From Chloroflexota bacterium (lineage in GTDB: Bacteria > Chloroflexota > Anaerolineae > B4-G1): 19,113 nucleotides of DNA. The notes under the pieces were generated by a model. That model did no database searches and had not been told where the DNA came from. It saw only the letters and a program-made list of their open reading frames with translations. The translations under genes were made by a program, and so were the position numbers. The stretch spans positions 1-19,113 of the forward strand of contig DSAR01000192.1 in the NCBI GenBank assembly GCA_011046405.1, in the 5' to 3' direction. Shown here piece after piece: positions 12,360-19,113 of the stretch; position 1 is the first letter of the stretch, and each line of letters opens with the position of its first letter.

Positions 12360-14027
12360 TCAAGATTCTATCTCAATCCGCAGGTTATGCTTCCCTACAG
12401 AAATCACGTCTTTAGCCTTAATGGGCACTTCGCCAAAGACACGCTTGCCATTGACCCACGTGCCATTTCGCGAGCGATCCTCCAACCAGAGTTGGCGTCC
12501 ACGCCAGGCAATTTTAAGATGTTGTTTCGAGATATATTGGTCGTCCGGCGCAATTTGCGCCCGTCCCAAGACAACACTGGGGGTGGTCAACCGGATGTGC
12601 TGCCCACAGCACGGGCCGTTCATCACCACCAACTGCCCGGCGAACAGGCTGGGCAGCGGCGTCACAAGAGCGCGTCGTTCGTAGCCCATCGCACACGCCA
12701 TCTCCCAGGCCGAAGCGAAACGCCGGTCTGGGGTCTTGGCCAACGCCTGAAGAGTGACCTGCGCCAAGTGCGGGGAGGCGCGAGGGTTCAGATGGGTCGG
12801 CGGGATCGGATCGGTGTGCAGGTGTTTCATCAATACCTGGATCGTCGCCGCCCGGGGCGATGCTTCACGCTCCAGCGGGAAGGGCGGCTGACCGGTCAGT
12901 AACTCATAGAGAACGATGCCCAGGGAGTAAATGTCGCTGGCCGGGACGACGCGCTGGGCCTGCACCTGCTCCGGGGAGATATACTCCGGCGTCCCAACAG
13001 TTCGATCTTTCGTCACGGTCACGGAGGAGGTCAGTTTAGCGATGCCAAAATCGGTGACTTTGACCTGCCCTTGAGGGGTCGTCATGATATTCTCCGGCTT
13101 GATATCCCGATGCACGACGTTTTGCAAATGGGCGTAATGGAGTGCATCGCACGCCTGCCCCATGATAGACACGATCTGCTCCTCTGTCATCGGTTGCCCC
13201 ACGACCTCGCGCAATGAGACACCGGGGATATATTCCATCACCAGGTAGAAACGATGATCCGCTGCCCGCCCAGAACCGTATATCCGGCAGATGTTGGGAT
13301 GATTCCGCAGCGTCCGTCCAATCTCCCCTTCCTGGATGAATTTCTTGACGACGTAATCGTCGTCCACGTCTAACACCTTAATTGCGACCGGTCGTCGTTG
13401 CGCGTCGTAAGCCTTGTAGACCACCGACATTCCGCCCTGCCCGATCTTACCCTCTAGCATGTAGCCGCCAAAATCGGTGTTGCGCGGCAACTCCATACTA
13501 TCCGTATCTGGATGGGGGAGCGGGGATTGGCTCTTCTCTGGCGGCGACCCAATGTCCCCCTCGGCCGTAAAGCGGAACGTCGTGTTGCAAATCTGGATGA
13601 CGTCGCCCCGGCGCAGGGTATGCCGCATCACACGGCGATTGTTGACGAACACCCCGTTGACGCTATCACGATCGTGCAACACACATTTCCCATTCTCGAA
13701 GACGATCTGCGCGTGTTGCCGGGAGACCATCATATCCCTTTGCAGCATGACGTCGTTGGCGCTGTCCCGACCAATCGTCAGTCCCTTGCGGGAGGCCGGG
13801 ATCTCCCACATTCGCTGCGCCGTTATGCCTTCTAAGGCGACGAGTTTCGCGCCCGTCTTCTCGATCAGATCGGTATTCGTGATGGGACCTTGCGGATGAG
13901 GAACTGGCAGGGCAGTTGGCGGATGGGCTGTTGAGTCGCTTGATGCTGGGGAGCGCAACGTCAAAATCAGGAAAACGAAAGCGACGACGATAGCAATCGC
14001 CAATCCAATAAGGAGATAAATTTCCAT
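12360..14027 (-). CDS. Membrane-anchored Ser/Thr kinase flanked by two FHA domains
   Basis: 555 residues. An N-terminal TM helix (about 3-24) anchors it with the rest in the cytoplasm. FHA1 is at about 62-155 (R87, S102, H105, N124). The kinase domain is at about 185-450: glycine loop IGQGGMSVVYKA, K217 in VAIKVL, HRDIKPEN (D308), DFG (326-328), activation loop TKDRTVGTPEYISPE with T343 a likely autophosphorylation site. FHA2 is at about 463-553 (R489, S500, H503, N521). All catalytic residues are present. Having FHA domains on both sides of a kinase domain is unusual; most bacterial Hanks kinases carry PASTA, WD40 or other sensors outside the membrane, and this one has almost no exterior. 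Start 14027 follows AAAGG at 14034-14038. It heads a tight three-gene group (gaps 17 and 35 bases). Expected to phosphorylate the Thr-tail FHA protein and possibly the exporters and VWA protein. Confidence 0.94.
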   Translation of the reverse strand: MEIYLLIGLAIAIVVAFVFLILTLRSPASSDSTAHPPTALPVPHPQGPITNTDLIEKTGAKLVALEGITAQRMWEIPASRKGLTIGRDSANDVMLQRDMMVSRQHAQIVFENGKCVLHDRDSVNGVFVNNRRVMRHTLRRGDVIQICNTTFRFTAEGDIGSPPEKSQSPLPHPDTDSMELPRNTDFGGYMLEGKIGQGGMSVVYKAYDAQRRPVAIKVLDVDDDYVVKKFIQEGEIGRTLRNHPNICRIYGSGRAADHRFYLVMEYIPGVSLREVVGQPMTEEQIVSIMGQACDALHYAHLQNVVHRDIKPENIMTTPQGQVKVTDFGIAKLTSSVTVTKDRTVGTPEYISPEQVQAQRVVPASDIYSLGIVLYELLTGQPPFPLEREASPRAATIQVLMKHLHTDPIPPTHLNPRASPHLAQVTLQALAKTPDRRFASAWEMACAMGYERRALVTPLPSLFAGQLVVMNGPCCGQHIRLTTPSVVLGRAQIAPDDQYISKQHLKIAWRGRQLWLEDRSRNGTWVNGKRVFGEVPIKAKDVISVGKHNLRIEIES

Positions 14028-14045
14028 ATTAAGCCTTTAAAAAAT

Positions 14046-14221
14046 CAACATCGACTAAGTTTTCAAGCTGTGCGGTTAGCAACGAATTTATTTCATAGCT
14101 CACGGATTTCCACAGATAAACACGGATTAAATCGCTTTCCCCCAGAAAAATCTGTGAAAATCTGTGTTAATCCATGAGCCATAACGTCTAACCGCACAGG
14201 TCGAAAGTTTTGTCGATATGG
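14046..14221. mobile_element. MITE-like inverted-repeat element upstream of the kinase operon
   Basis: Arms 14046-14079 and 14188-14221 are inverted repeats of 34 bases with about 27 matches, including the perfect 12-mer CTGTGCGGTTAG/CTAACCGCACAG next to the core. Inside, the CACGGATT and CACAGAT words recur on both arms, so almost the whole 176 bases folds as an imperfect palindrome. CACAGAT/CACGGAT-rich intergenic repeats of this kind are familiar to me from several environmental phyla. No clear target duplication was found. It ends 18 bases before the kinase start codon, so any operon promoter lies in or beyond it. Confidence 0.65.
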
Positions 14222-14552
14222 CGCAATACCTGGGCGGCCACTGCTCTCGTCTCGCGTTCGGCGCGGACCACAGTTCGCGCCCAGCAGCTGGACTGTGGTC
14301 CGGCTGGAGCAGGCGGTGGTCAGGAACTGCCCCGGAGGGGCTTCTTTTCCGGGCGAAGCCCCGGACAATGCGTAGGCCCTAACCTGGCAGATTCAGAGCC
14401 AATAAGGAATCATTGAGCACCCAGGATTCCATCCTACTCTAAGTTTACCACATGAAGAGGGCTTAGGCAAAGTAGGAAATGCTTCTTTTCTGCTTCAGCC
14501 TCATTTCATAACGGGAAAGCCCCTGGCGGGGAAGTGTCATTTTTGCCTTACT
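14222..14552. other. Rest of the 525-base gap: hairpins, no gene
   Basis: No convincing gene on either strand. Two clear stem-loops are present: GGACCACAGT/ACTGTGGTCC at 14265-14274 and 14292-14301 (10 of 10 pairs, 17-base loop), and GGGGCTTC/GAAGCCCC at 14338-14345 and 14356-14363 (8 of 8). Neither is followed by a T-run. Next to the surface-protein stop there is only CCCCTGGCGGGG (14520-14531). The region separates two transcription units; I cannot name a terminator or promoter in it. Confidence 0.55.
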
Positions 14553-17500
14553 CTATTCATATAGCACACGCAGGTGATAGGGTTGGGTGCTGCCGCTCGC
14601 ACTATCATTGTACACCTGGATATAATATCGTCCAGGTTGTAAGTCGCCGGTCAAAAAATACTCGTCCACATTGCCAGCTTGGGCAGATGCCCTCACTATG
14701 CTCAAACTAGCATCACGCAAGTACACGTCATAATCCTCACCCGAGGCGATATTTGTCAGCCAGAGTTCAACGGAATGCGCAGCCGACAGGTCAAAGTAGA
14801 AGTAATCCTGGACATCATCGGCAGGGAGCAGCCCATAGTAGGTCGAACCGGAGACAAGAGGACCACTAGCTTGCGTTTTCGCATTGTTGTTCGACTCCTT
14901 CTCCCAGCGCACCTCCGCCGACTGCGCGTTGGACCAGCCGCTATCGCCCCAACTGTTGCGCGCCTTGACGCGATAGTAATAACGCGCCATACCCTCGCTA
15001 TCGACGGTGTGAGACGTGTTGGGGCCACTGTATACCTCCTCCGTATCGGAGAAATTGCCGTGCGTGGCTCTCTCCAGGATATAGGTATCGGCCCGGATTG
15101 CTGGATCCCAGTCAATCCGGTAAGTTGTACTAGGCCCCGGCGCTGTAATGGTGTTCAAGACGGACGTACCGGGCACAGGGGGCCAGTTCCTGATAGTCAG
15201 AGGTAAATAGACCTTATACAGACCGATGGCAGTGACGTACGAGCGCTTTGTCTCGGTCGCTCGACCGCCCGCTCCCGCCACGGTCAACGTGACCGTGTAA
15301 GCGTAGCCGGCGCCGTTCTCCAGGGCATCTGCATCGGGATCGTAGGTGTGGGTGGGATCGTCGCAATTGCTGCTGACACCGCCATCGCCGAAGTCCCAGG
15401 TGCAAGCGTCGTAGTCGCCGGTGGCGAGGTTGGTGAACTCGACCGCCAGCGGCGCTATCCCTCGCGTCGGGTTGGCGTCGAAGTCGGCGCGCGCCAGTTG
15501 CAGGTCGGCCCGCCAGACCTCAATACCGTGCGCGTCGTTGGACGTGGCCAGGAAGAGCCGATCCCCGAATAGGGCGCCTCCATAAGTCGAGTAGTTGTTG
15601 CTGTCGCCGAAACCGTCCGGTGCGACTTTGGTCCAGATGCTGCCGTCGCTCGTCCGCCGCAGTTGGGAGCCGCTCCCCCGATTGTACGTACCGGCGTAGA
15701 GATAAGGCCCGAAAGCGATCAACGTATCACTGCCGCCGTTTGTGGCATCCCCGAAGCCGTCGTCCACGACGTGTTCCCACGTGTCGCCATCGGCCGAGCG
15801 CCACACTTGCGTGCCGAGGCCGGTGTGCGTATCGGTCGAGTCGTTGGCGAACCCGACGTACAGGTCGCCATCGTAGACGGCCAGATGGGGCCACTGGTTG
15901 TGAGCGTCCCCGAAACCATCCTGGCCGACCTGTTCCCACGTCACGCCGTCGGGCGCGCGCCAGATCTCAGCGCCCGTGTCGGCATTCTGCGTTCCGACGT
16001 ACAGCGCGCCGTCGAAGACGGCCATCGACCACGCACTGATGTTGTCACTGTCGCCGAAGCCGTCCGCGTTGACCTGAGCCCAATCGCTGCCGTTGGACGA
16101 GCGCCACAGTTGCACGCCGGTCGCTCCGTTGTACGTGCTGACGTAAAGGTGATCGGAGAAAACCCTCATCGTGCCCACGCCGGTATTGTCGCTGTCGTCG
16201 AAACCGCCGGCCGCCACGCGATCCCAGGATAGGCCATCGGCGGAGCGATAGATCTCACAACCTGCCGTCTCATTCCACGTCCCGGCGTAGAGATAGCCGT
16301 CGAAGGTCGCGCCGAGCACGATGCTGATATTGTCGATGTTGCCCAGGCCATCGTTGGAGACGTGCACCCATGTCGTCCCGTCTGGGGCGCGCCACAGTTG
16401 TCCGCCACTTGATCTCCAAAAACCAGCATATAGGTGATCTCCGAAGGCGTGTAAACTGACGCCGCCAGCGACGTTATCACGATCACCAAAACCGTTGACG
16501 TTGACCTGCTGCCAATCGGGTACGCCGAGGGTGTATTGCTCGATGCGCATATTGTCGGCATCTGCCACGTAGACGGCGCCATCGGGCGCGATACCGATGC
16601 CATTGGGATGGCGGAATCGCCCGTGTTGTCCGCCCCACGCACCACTGATGGTGGTCAGATAAGCGCCGCTGCTGTCGAAGACCTGGACGCGCTGGTTCCA
16701 CCAACTGTCATTCACGTAAACCCGATTATCAGCGTCAACCGCTACGTCCAGCGGCGCGCGGAGGTGGGCAAAGTCGTCGCCGTCGACGCCGGTCACACCG
16801 GCGAAGGTGGTACAACTGCCGCTTTCGCCCACCAGGACGCACTTTTGGACGCGCTTGTTCGTCTCTTCGGCGACGTAGATGAAACCCTCAGTATCCACGG
16901 CGACGCCCCGGGGAGTATGAAAGTGGAGATTGTCCTGTCCGGTTTGACCAGTGACGCCCAGCGTTGCGACCAGATTGTAACTGCTGTCGAAGACCTGGAC
17001 GCGATGGTTCCACGTATCGGCCACGTAGAGCCGCCCGCCGGCGTCCAGGGTGACGTTGTGCGGCCCGCAGAAGGCGTCTGCCGCGCTCTCACACCTGCCC
17101 GTACCAAGCGTAGTCTGATAATTGAGATCGTTATCGAAGATCTGCACACGATGGTTCCACGTATCGGCGAGGTAGACGGTCCCGTCGGCGCTCACCGCGA
17201 CGCCTTGGGCCCCGTTGAGGTGAGCGTCATCGTCGCCGGTCACGCCAGGCGTCCCCACGACAGCCAGGGCATTGCCATTTGGCCCCAACTTGAGCAGCCG
17301 TTGACCGGCTTCCTCGACGACAAAGCGGTTGCCGTCGCCATCCACAGCGACGTCGGCGGGTTTGTTGAAGTGATGCTCGTCGGTCAGATAGGGTACGCCG
17401 CTGGTTCCCGCCAAGACGCCCTGCGCGTTTCCATCACTGTCATATTCGCGGATGGTGTGGTCGGACCAGTCGCTGACGTAGACGTGTCCCGCTGAGTCCA

Positions 17501-19113
17501 CGGACACGCCGACCGGCCAGCCGAGGTCATCGACGAAGGTGTTGCAGGTCCACCCGAACATGTGAGCGTAACATTCTTTGACGCGCCCATTGGCGCCATC
17601 GGCGATGTAGATTTCACCGGCATCATTGATGCCCAGCCCGTAGGCCAGGTTCAGCTCATCGGATCCATCCCCGGCGCTGCCGGTGCCGTGGATCGTGTAG
17701 CACGTCCAGCCGTCGTTGTAATAACAGCGCTGCACGCGGTGGTTGTTCACGTCGGCCACGAACAGCCGGTCGCTGCTGTTGATGACGATCTGGGCCGGTC
17801 TGTTGAAGTGGGCGTCGTCGTCGCCGGGCTGCCCGGTCACGCCGATGCTCGTGCTGTAGACCGGCGTCCCGTCCACGTCGAAGGTATAAACCTGGATGCG
17901 GTGATTGTTCGAGTCTGAGACGTACATGCGCCCGCTGCTGTCGAAAGCGATGCCGCGCGGGGTATCGAAGTGGGCGTCGTCGCCGGCGTTCCACGGGTCG
18001 TCGGGCGGGAACTCCTGCAAGAAGTTACCGCCGGCGTCGTACTGGGCCACGCGATGCTGATCCGCCGTCCAGATATTGCCGCCACCGTCGACGGCCACGT
18101 CCCGTGGATGATTAAATGTATACGCGCCCCGGTTCTGGAAACCGGCGGCGCCGATGCTCAGCAGGTTGGCACCGTCGGAGGTGCGGTATTTGAGCATCCG
18201 CGCGCCCAACTGCTCCGCGACATAGAGATGGTCGCCAGCGTCGATGAACAGCCCGTTGGGACCGTTGAGATAGCTGGTGTTGGCCGGGTAGGCCGTTTCG
18301 GTCACGCCCAGTGTCTCGGTGTAGCGGAAGCTGGTACCGGGTTCGCCCAGTTCCAACGAGCCCGGGCGGTCGCTGACGATGGAGAGGCCATACTCGGTGG
18401 TGCAGCCGTAGGCCCAGGGATCCCAGTGGTAGACCTTGGCGTAGTAGACACCGTCAGCGTGCGCTTGCCAATCCAGGCAAGAGGCGGGCCAGCGGCCGGG
18501 GCAATCGTCGTTTTCGGCCAGCAGCGTGCTGCCGTCGGTGTCGTAGAGTTCCAGCACCGTATCGGCGTGGTCGCCGGTGTTGCCAGTGGTGAGCGTGTAG
18601 GTGACGCCCGCCTGGGCCTCGAACTTGACCCAGTCGGTGTCCTCCTCGACGTGAACGTTGTGGATCTGCGCGTAGCCGTCGGGCGTGATCCAACTGGCGC
18701 TGCTGATGGTATTATCTATCTCATAGGCGTCGGGAGCCACGTCGCAGATGTCGACGGTGTACGAGACCTCGTCGGCGGAGTAGTCGCCCAGGTTGCCGGC
18801 GTGGTCGCGGGCGCGGGCGCGGAATTGGTAGGTGATTCCATCTTGACCGACAAAGCGAGTATAGACTTGCGTGGTACTAATAACCAGGTCATTCCAGGCG
18901 CTGAACATCCCCACATCTCGAACCTGCACGTCGTAACTGGCAATGCCGGATAGATTGTCTGAGCCGTACCACCGGACGTGAAAATCTCTGAAAGGAGCAT
19001 CTCCATACATTGGCGAGACATCAACAGTGGCAGTAGGCGAGGTGCGATCAATGCCCAGGTTCCAGGAGCCTGCACCGGTCCAGTTACCGGCCCAATCGAA
19101 GGCCCAGACGTAA
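14553..19113 (-). CDS. Giant secreted beta-propeller protein (NHL, PKD, FN3-like, PPC), N-terminus outside window
   Basis: 1519 residues are visible and the frame stays open to the right edge, so the start is missing. From the visible N-terminus: Ig-like sequence with WYGSDNLSGI, a PPC-like domain (about nt 18720-18360, DTDWVKFEAQAG), twelve NHL repeats with cores such as HPRDVAVDGGGN and LYVADTWNHRVQVFD (about nt 18300-16520), seven repeats of a second propeller with cores like HLYAGFW...QLWRAPDG (about nt 16515-15495), a PKD domain with WDFGDG, the motif VYLPLTIRNW near 15190, an FN3-like domain (YYYRVKARNSWGDSGWS) and a C-terminal PPC domain (DYFYFDLSAA). No enzyme active site is visible. 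Such proteins are extracellular or wall-attached and bind or display; the YLPL motif before the C-terminal part is common in Chloroflexota exported proteins as I know them. It is 525 bases from the FHA cluster and probably a separate unit. Confidence 0.92.
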   Translation of the reverse strand, partial: YVWAFDWAGNWTGAGSWNLGIDRTSPTATVDVSPMYGDAPFRDFHVRWYGSDNLSGIASYDVQVRDVGMFSAWNDLVISTTQVYTRFVGQDGITYQFRARARDHAGNLGDYSADEVSYTVDICDVAPDAYEIDNTISSASWITPDGYAQIHNVHVEEDTDWVKFEAQAGVTYTLTTGNTGDHADTVLELYDTDGSTLLAENDDCPGRWPASCLDWQAHADGVYYAKVYHWDPWAYGCTTEYGLSIVSDRPGSLELGEPGTSFRYTETLGVTETAYPANTSYLNGPNGLFIDAGDHLYVAEQLGARMLKYRTSDGANLLSIGAAGFQNRGAYTFNHPRDVAVDGGGNIWTADQHRVAQYDAGGNFLQEFPPDDPWNAGDDAHFDTPRGIAFDSSGRMYVSDSNNHRIQVYTFDVDGTPVYSTSIGVTGQPGDDDAHFNRPAQIVINSSDRLFVADVNNHRVQRCYYNDGWTCYTIHGTGSAGDGSDELNLAYGLGINDAGEIYIADGANGRVKECYAHMFGWTCNTFVDDLGWPVGVSVDSAGHVYVSDWSDHTIREYDSDGNAQGVLAGTSGVPYLTDEHHFNKPADVAVDGDGNRFVVEEAGQRLLKLGPNGNALAVVGTPGVTGDDDAHLNGAQGVAVSADGTVYLADTWNHRVQIFDNDLNYQTTLGTGRCESAADAFCGPHNVTLDAGGRLYVADTWNHRVQVFDSSYNLVATLGVTGQTGQDNLHFHTPRGVAVDTEGFIYVAEETNKRVQKCVLVGESGSCTTFAGVTGVDGDDFAHLRAPLDVAVDADNRVYVNDSWWNQRVQVFDSSGAYLTTISGAWGGQHGRFRHPNGIGIAPDGAVYVADADNMRIEQYTLGVPDWQQVNVNGFGDRDNVAGGVSLHAFGDHLYAGFWRSSGGQLWRAPDGTTWVHVSNDGLGNIDNISIVLGATFDGYLYAGTWNETAGCEIYRSADGLSWDRVAAGGFDDSDNTGVGTMRVFSDHLYVSTYNGATGVQLWRSSNGSDWAQVNADGFGDSDNISAWSMAVFDGALYVGTQNADTGAEIWRAPDGVTWEQVGQDGFGDAHNQWPHLAVYDGDLYVGFANDSTDTHTGLGTQVWRSADGDTWEHVVDDGFGDATNGGSDTLIAFGPYLYAGTYNRGSGSQLRRTSDGSIWTKVAPDGFGDSNNYSTYGGALFGDRLFLATSNDAHGIEVWRADLQLARADFDANPTRGIAPLAVEFTNLATGDYDACTWDFGDGGVSSNCDDPTHTYDPDADALENGAGYAYTVTLTVAGAGGRATETKRSYVTAIGLYKVYLPLTIRNWPPVPGTSVLNTITAPGPSTTYRIDWDPAIRADTYILERATHGNFSDTEEVYSGPNTSHTVDSEGMARYYYRVKARNSWGDSGWSNAQSAEVRWEKESNNNAKTQASGPLVSGSTYYGLLPADDVQDYFYFDLSAAHSVELWLTNIASGEDYDVYLRDASLSIVRASAQAGNVDEYFLTGDLQPGRYYIQVYNDSASGSTQPYHLRVLYE
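15495..16515 (-). repeat. Seven coding repeats of about 47-50 residues (second propeller)
   Basis: Each unit has GFGDxxN, a hydrophobic strand, (H/Y/A/D)LYxGT, then QLWRSxDGxxWxxV. Seven LY cores can be counted (HLYAGFW, YLYAGTW, HLYVSTY, ALYVGTQ, DLYVGFA, YLYAGTY, RLFLATS), which suits a closed seven-bladed propeller. Confidence 0.8.
16520..18300 (-). repeat. Twelve NHL coding repeats (first propeller pair)
   Basis: Twelve strand cores of type (P)xGVAVDxxGxxYVADxxNxRV can be counted between the PPC-like domain and the second propeller. NHL propellers usually have six blades, so twelve suggests two six-bladed propellers in tandem. Several units share the DDDAHF(N/D) spacer, pointing to internal duplication. 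Confidence 0.8.

Noticed and set aside
14028..14068. TTGAAA ... TTTTTA as a sigma-70 type promoter for the kinase operon
   Set aside because: The -10 match is poor and the start point would fall on the ribosome binding site.
14338..14363. GGGGCTTC/GAAGCCCC stem-loop as an intrinsic terminator
   Set aside because: Strong stem but no T-run on either strand, and it is about 190 bases beyond the surface-protein stop.
15495..18300. CRISPR-like array because of regular repetition
   Set aside because: The repetition is protein-coding (propeller blades of about 47-60 residues) with diverged DNA, not short exact repeats with spacers.
17970..18953. Plus-strand open frame (327 codons) antisense to the propeller protein
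   Set aside because: The minus-strand frame holds the NHL and PPC-like domains; the plus frame is a GV-rich shadow with no fold signal.
1..19113. tRNA, rRNA, riboswitch or replication origin
   Set aside because: No cloverleaf, rRNA core or known riboswitch consensus was noticed in the gaps on either strand.

Overview
The window reads as a stretch of a bacterial chromosome, most likely from the Chloroflexota (Anaerolineae or a related class). The clues are a GC-rich sequence, Thr-Pro stalks on several exported or membrane proteins, a large secreted beta-propeller protein carrying the YLPLTIRNW motif that I associate with Chloroflexota surface proteins, and many short inverted-repeat elements between genes. 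This placement is inference; there is no rRNA or marker gene to confirm it. Every convincing gene is on the minus strand, so the locus is transcribed from high to low coordinates.

Layout in transcription order. (1) 19113-14553: a secreted giant, N-terminus outside the window, with a jelly-roll-like pre-peptidase domain, twelve NHL repeats, a seven-fold second propeller, a PKD domain, an FN3-like domain and a C-terminal PPC domain. (2) 14552-14028: a 525-base gap with a MITE-like inverted repeat. (3) 14027-9764: a tight group of a membrane Ser/Thr kinase with two FHA domains, a GarA/OdhI-like FHA protein with a long Thr-rich N-terminal tail, and a secreted-VWA/TM/FHA receptor-like protein. (4) 9763-9501: a gap with a MITE carrying an 8-bp target duplication plus a second inverted repeat. 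(5) 9500-5580: an FHA protein with four TM helices and a first ABC exporter with three FHA domains and a zinc ribbon. (6) 5579-5327: a second MITE of the same family. (7) 5326 to the left edge: a second triple-FHA ABC exporter, an FHA/TM protein with a repeated beta-rich exterior, and a second Ser/Thr kinase that runs off the window.

Together genes 2-8 (left to right, 1131-14027) hold about twelve FHA domains in 13 kb, with a kinase gene at each end. The obvious reading is a phosphothreonine-controlled export machine: kinases phosphorylate Thr-rich tails and linkers, FHA domains dock onto them, and two ABCG-type exporters related to mycobacterial Rv1747 are gated or assembled by this. The VWA receptor and the two other FHA membrane proteins would connect it to the outside. 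The exported substrate cannot be told from the sequence. Three of the putative transcription-unit heads have an inverted-repeat element directly upstream, so the cluster looks divided by mobile repeats.
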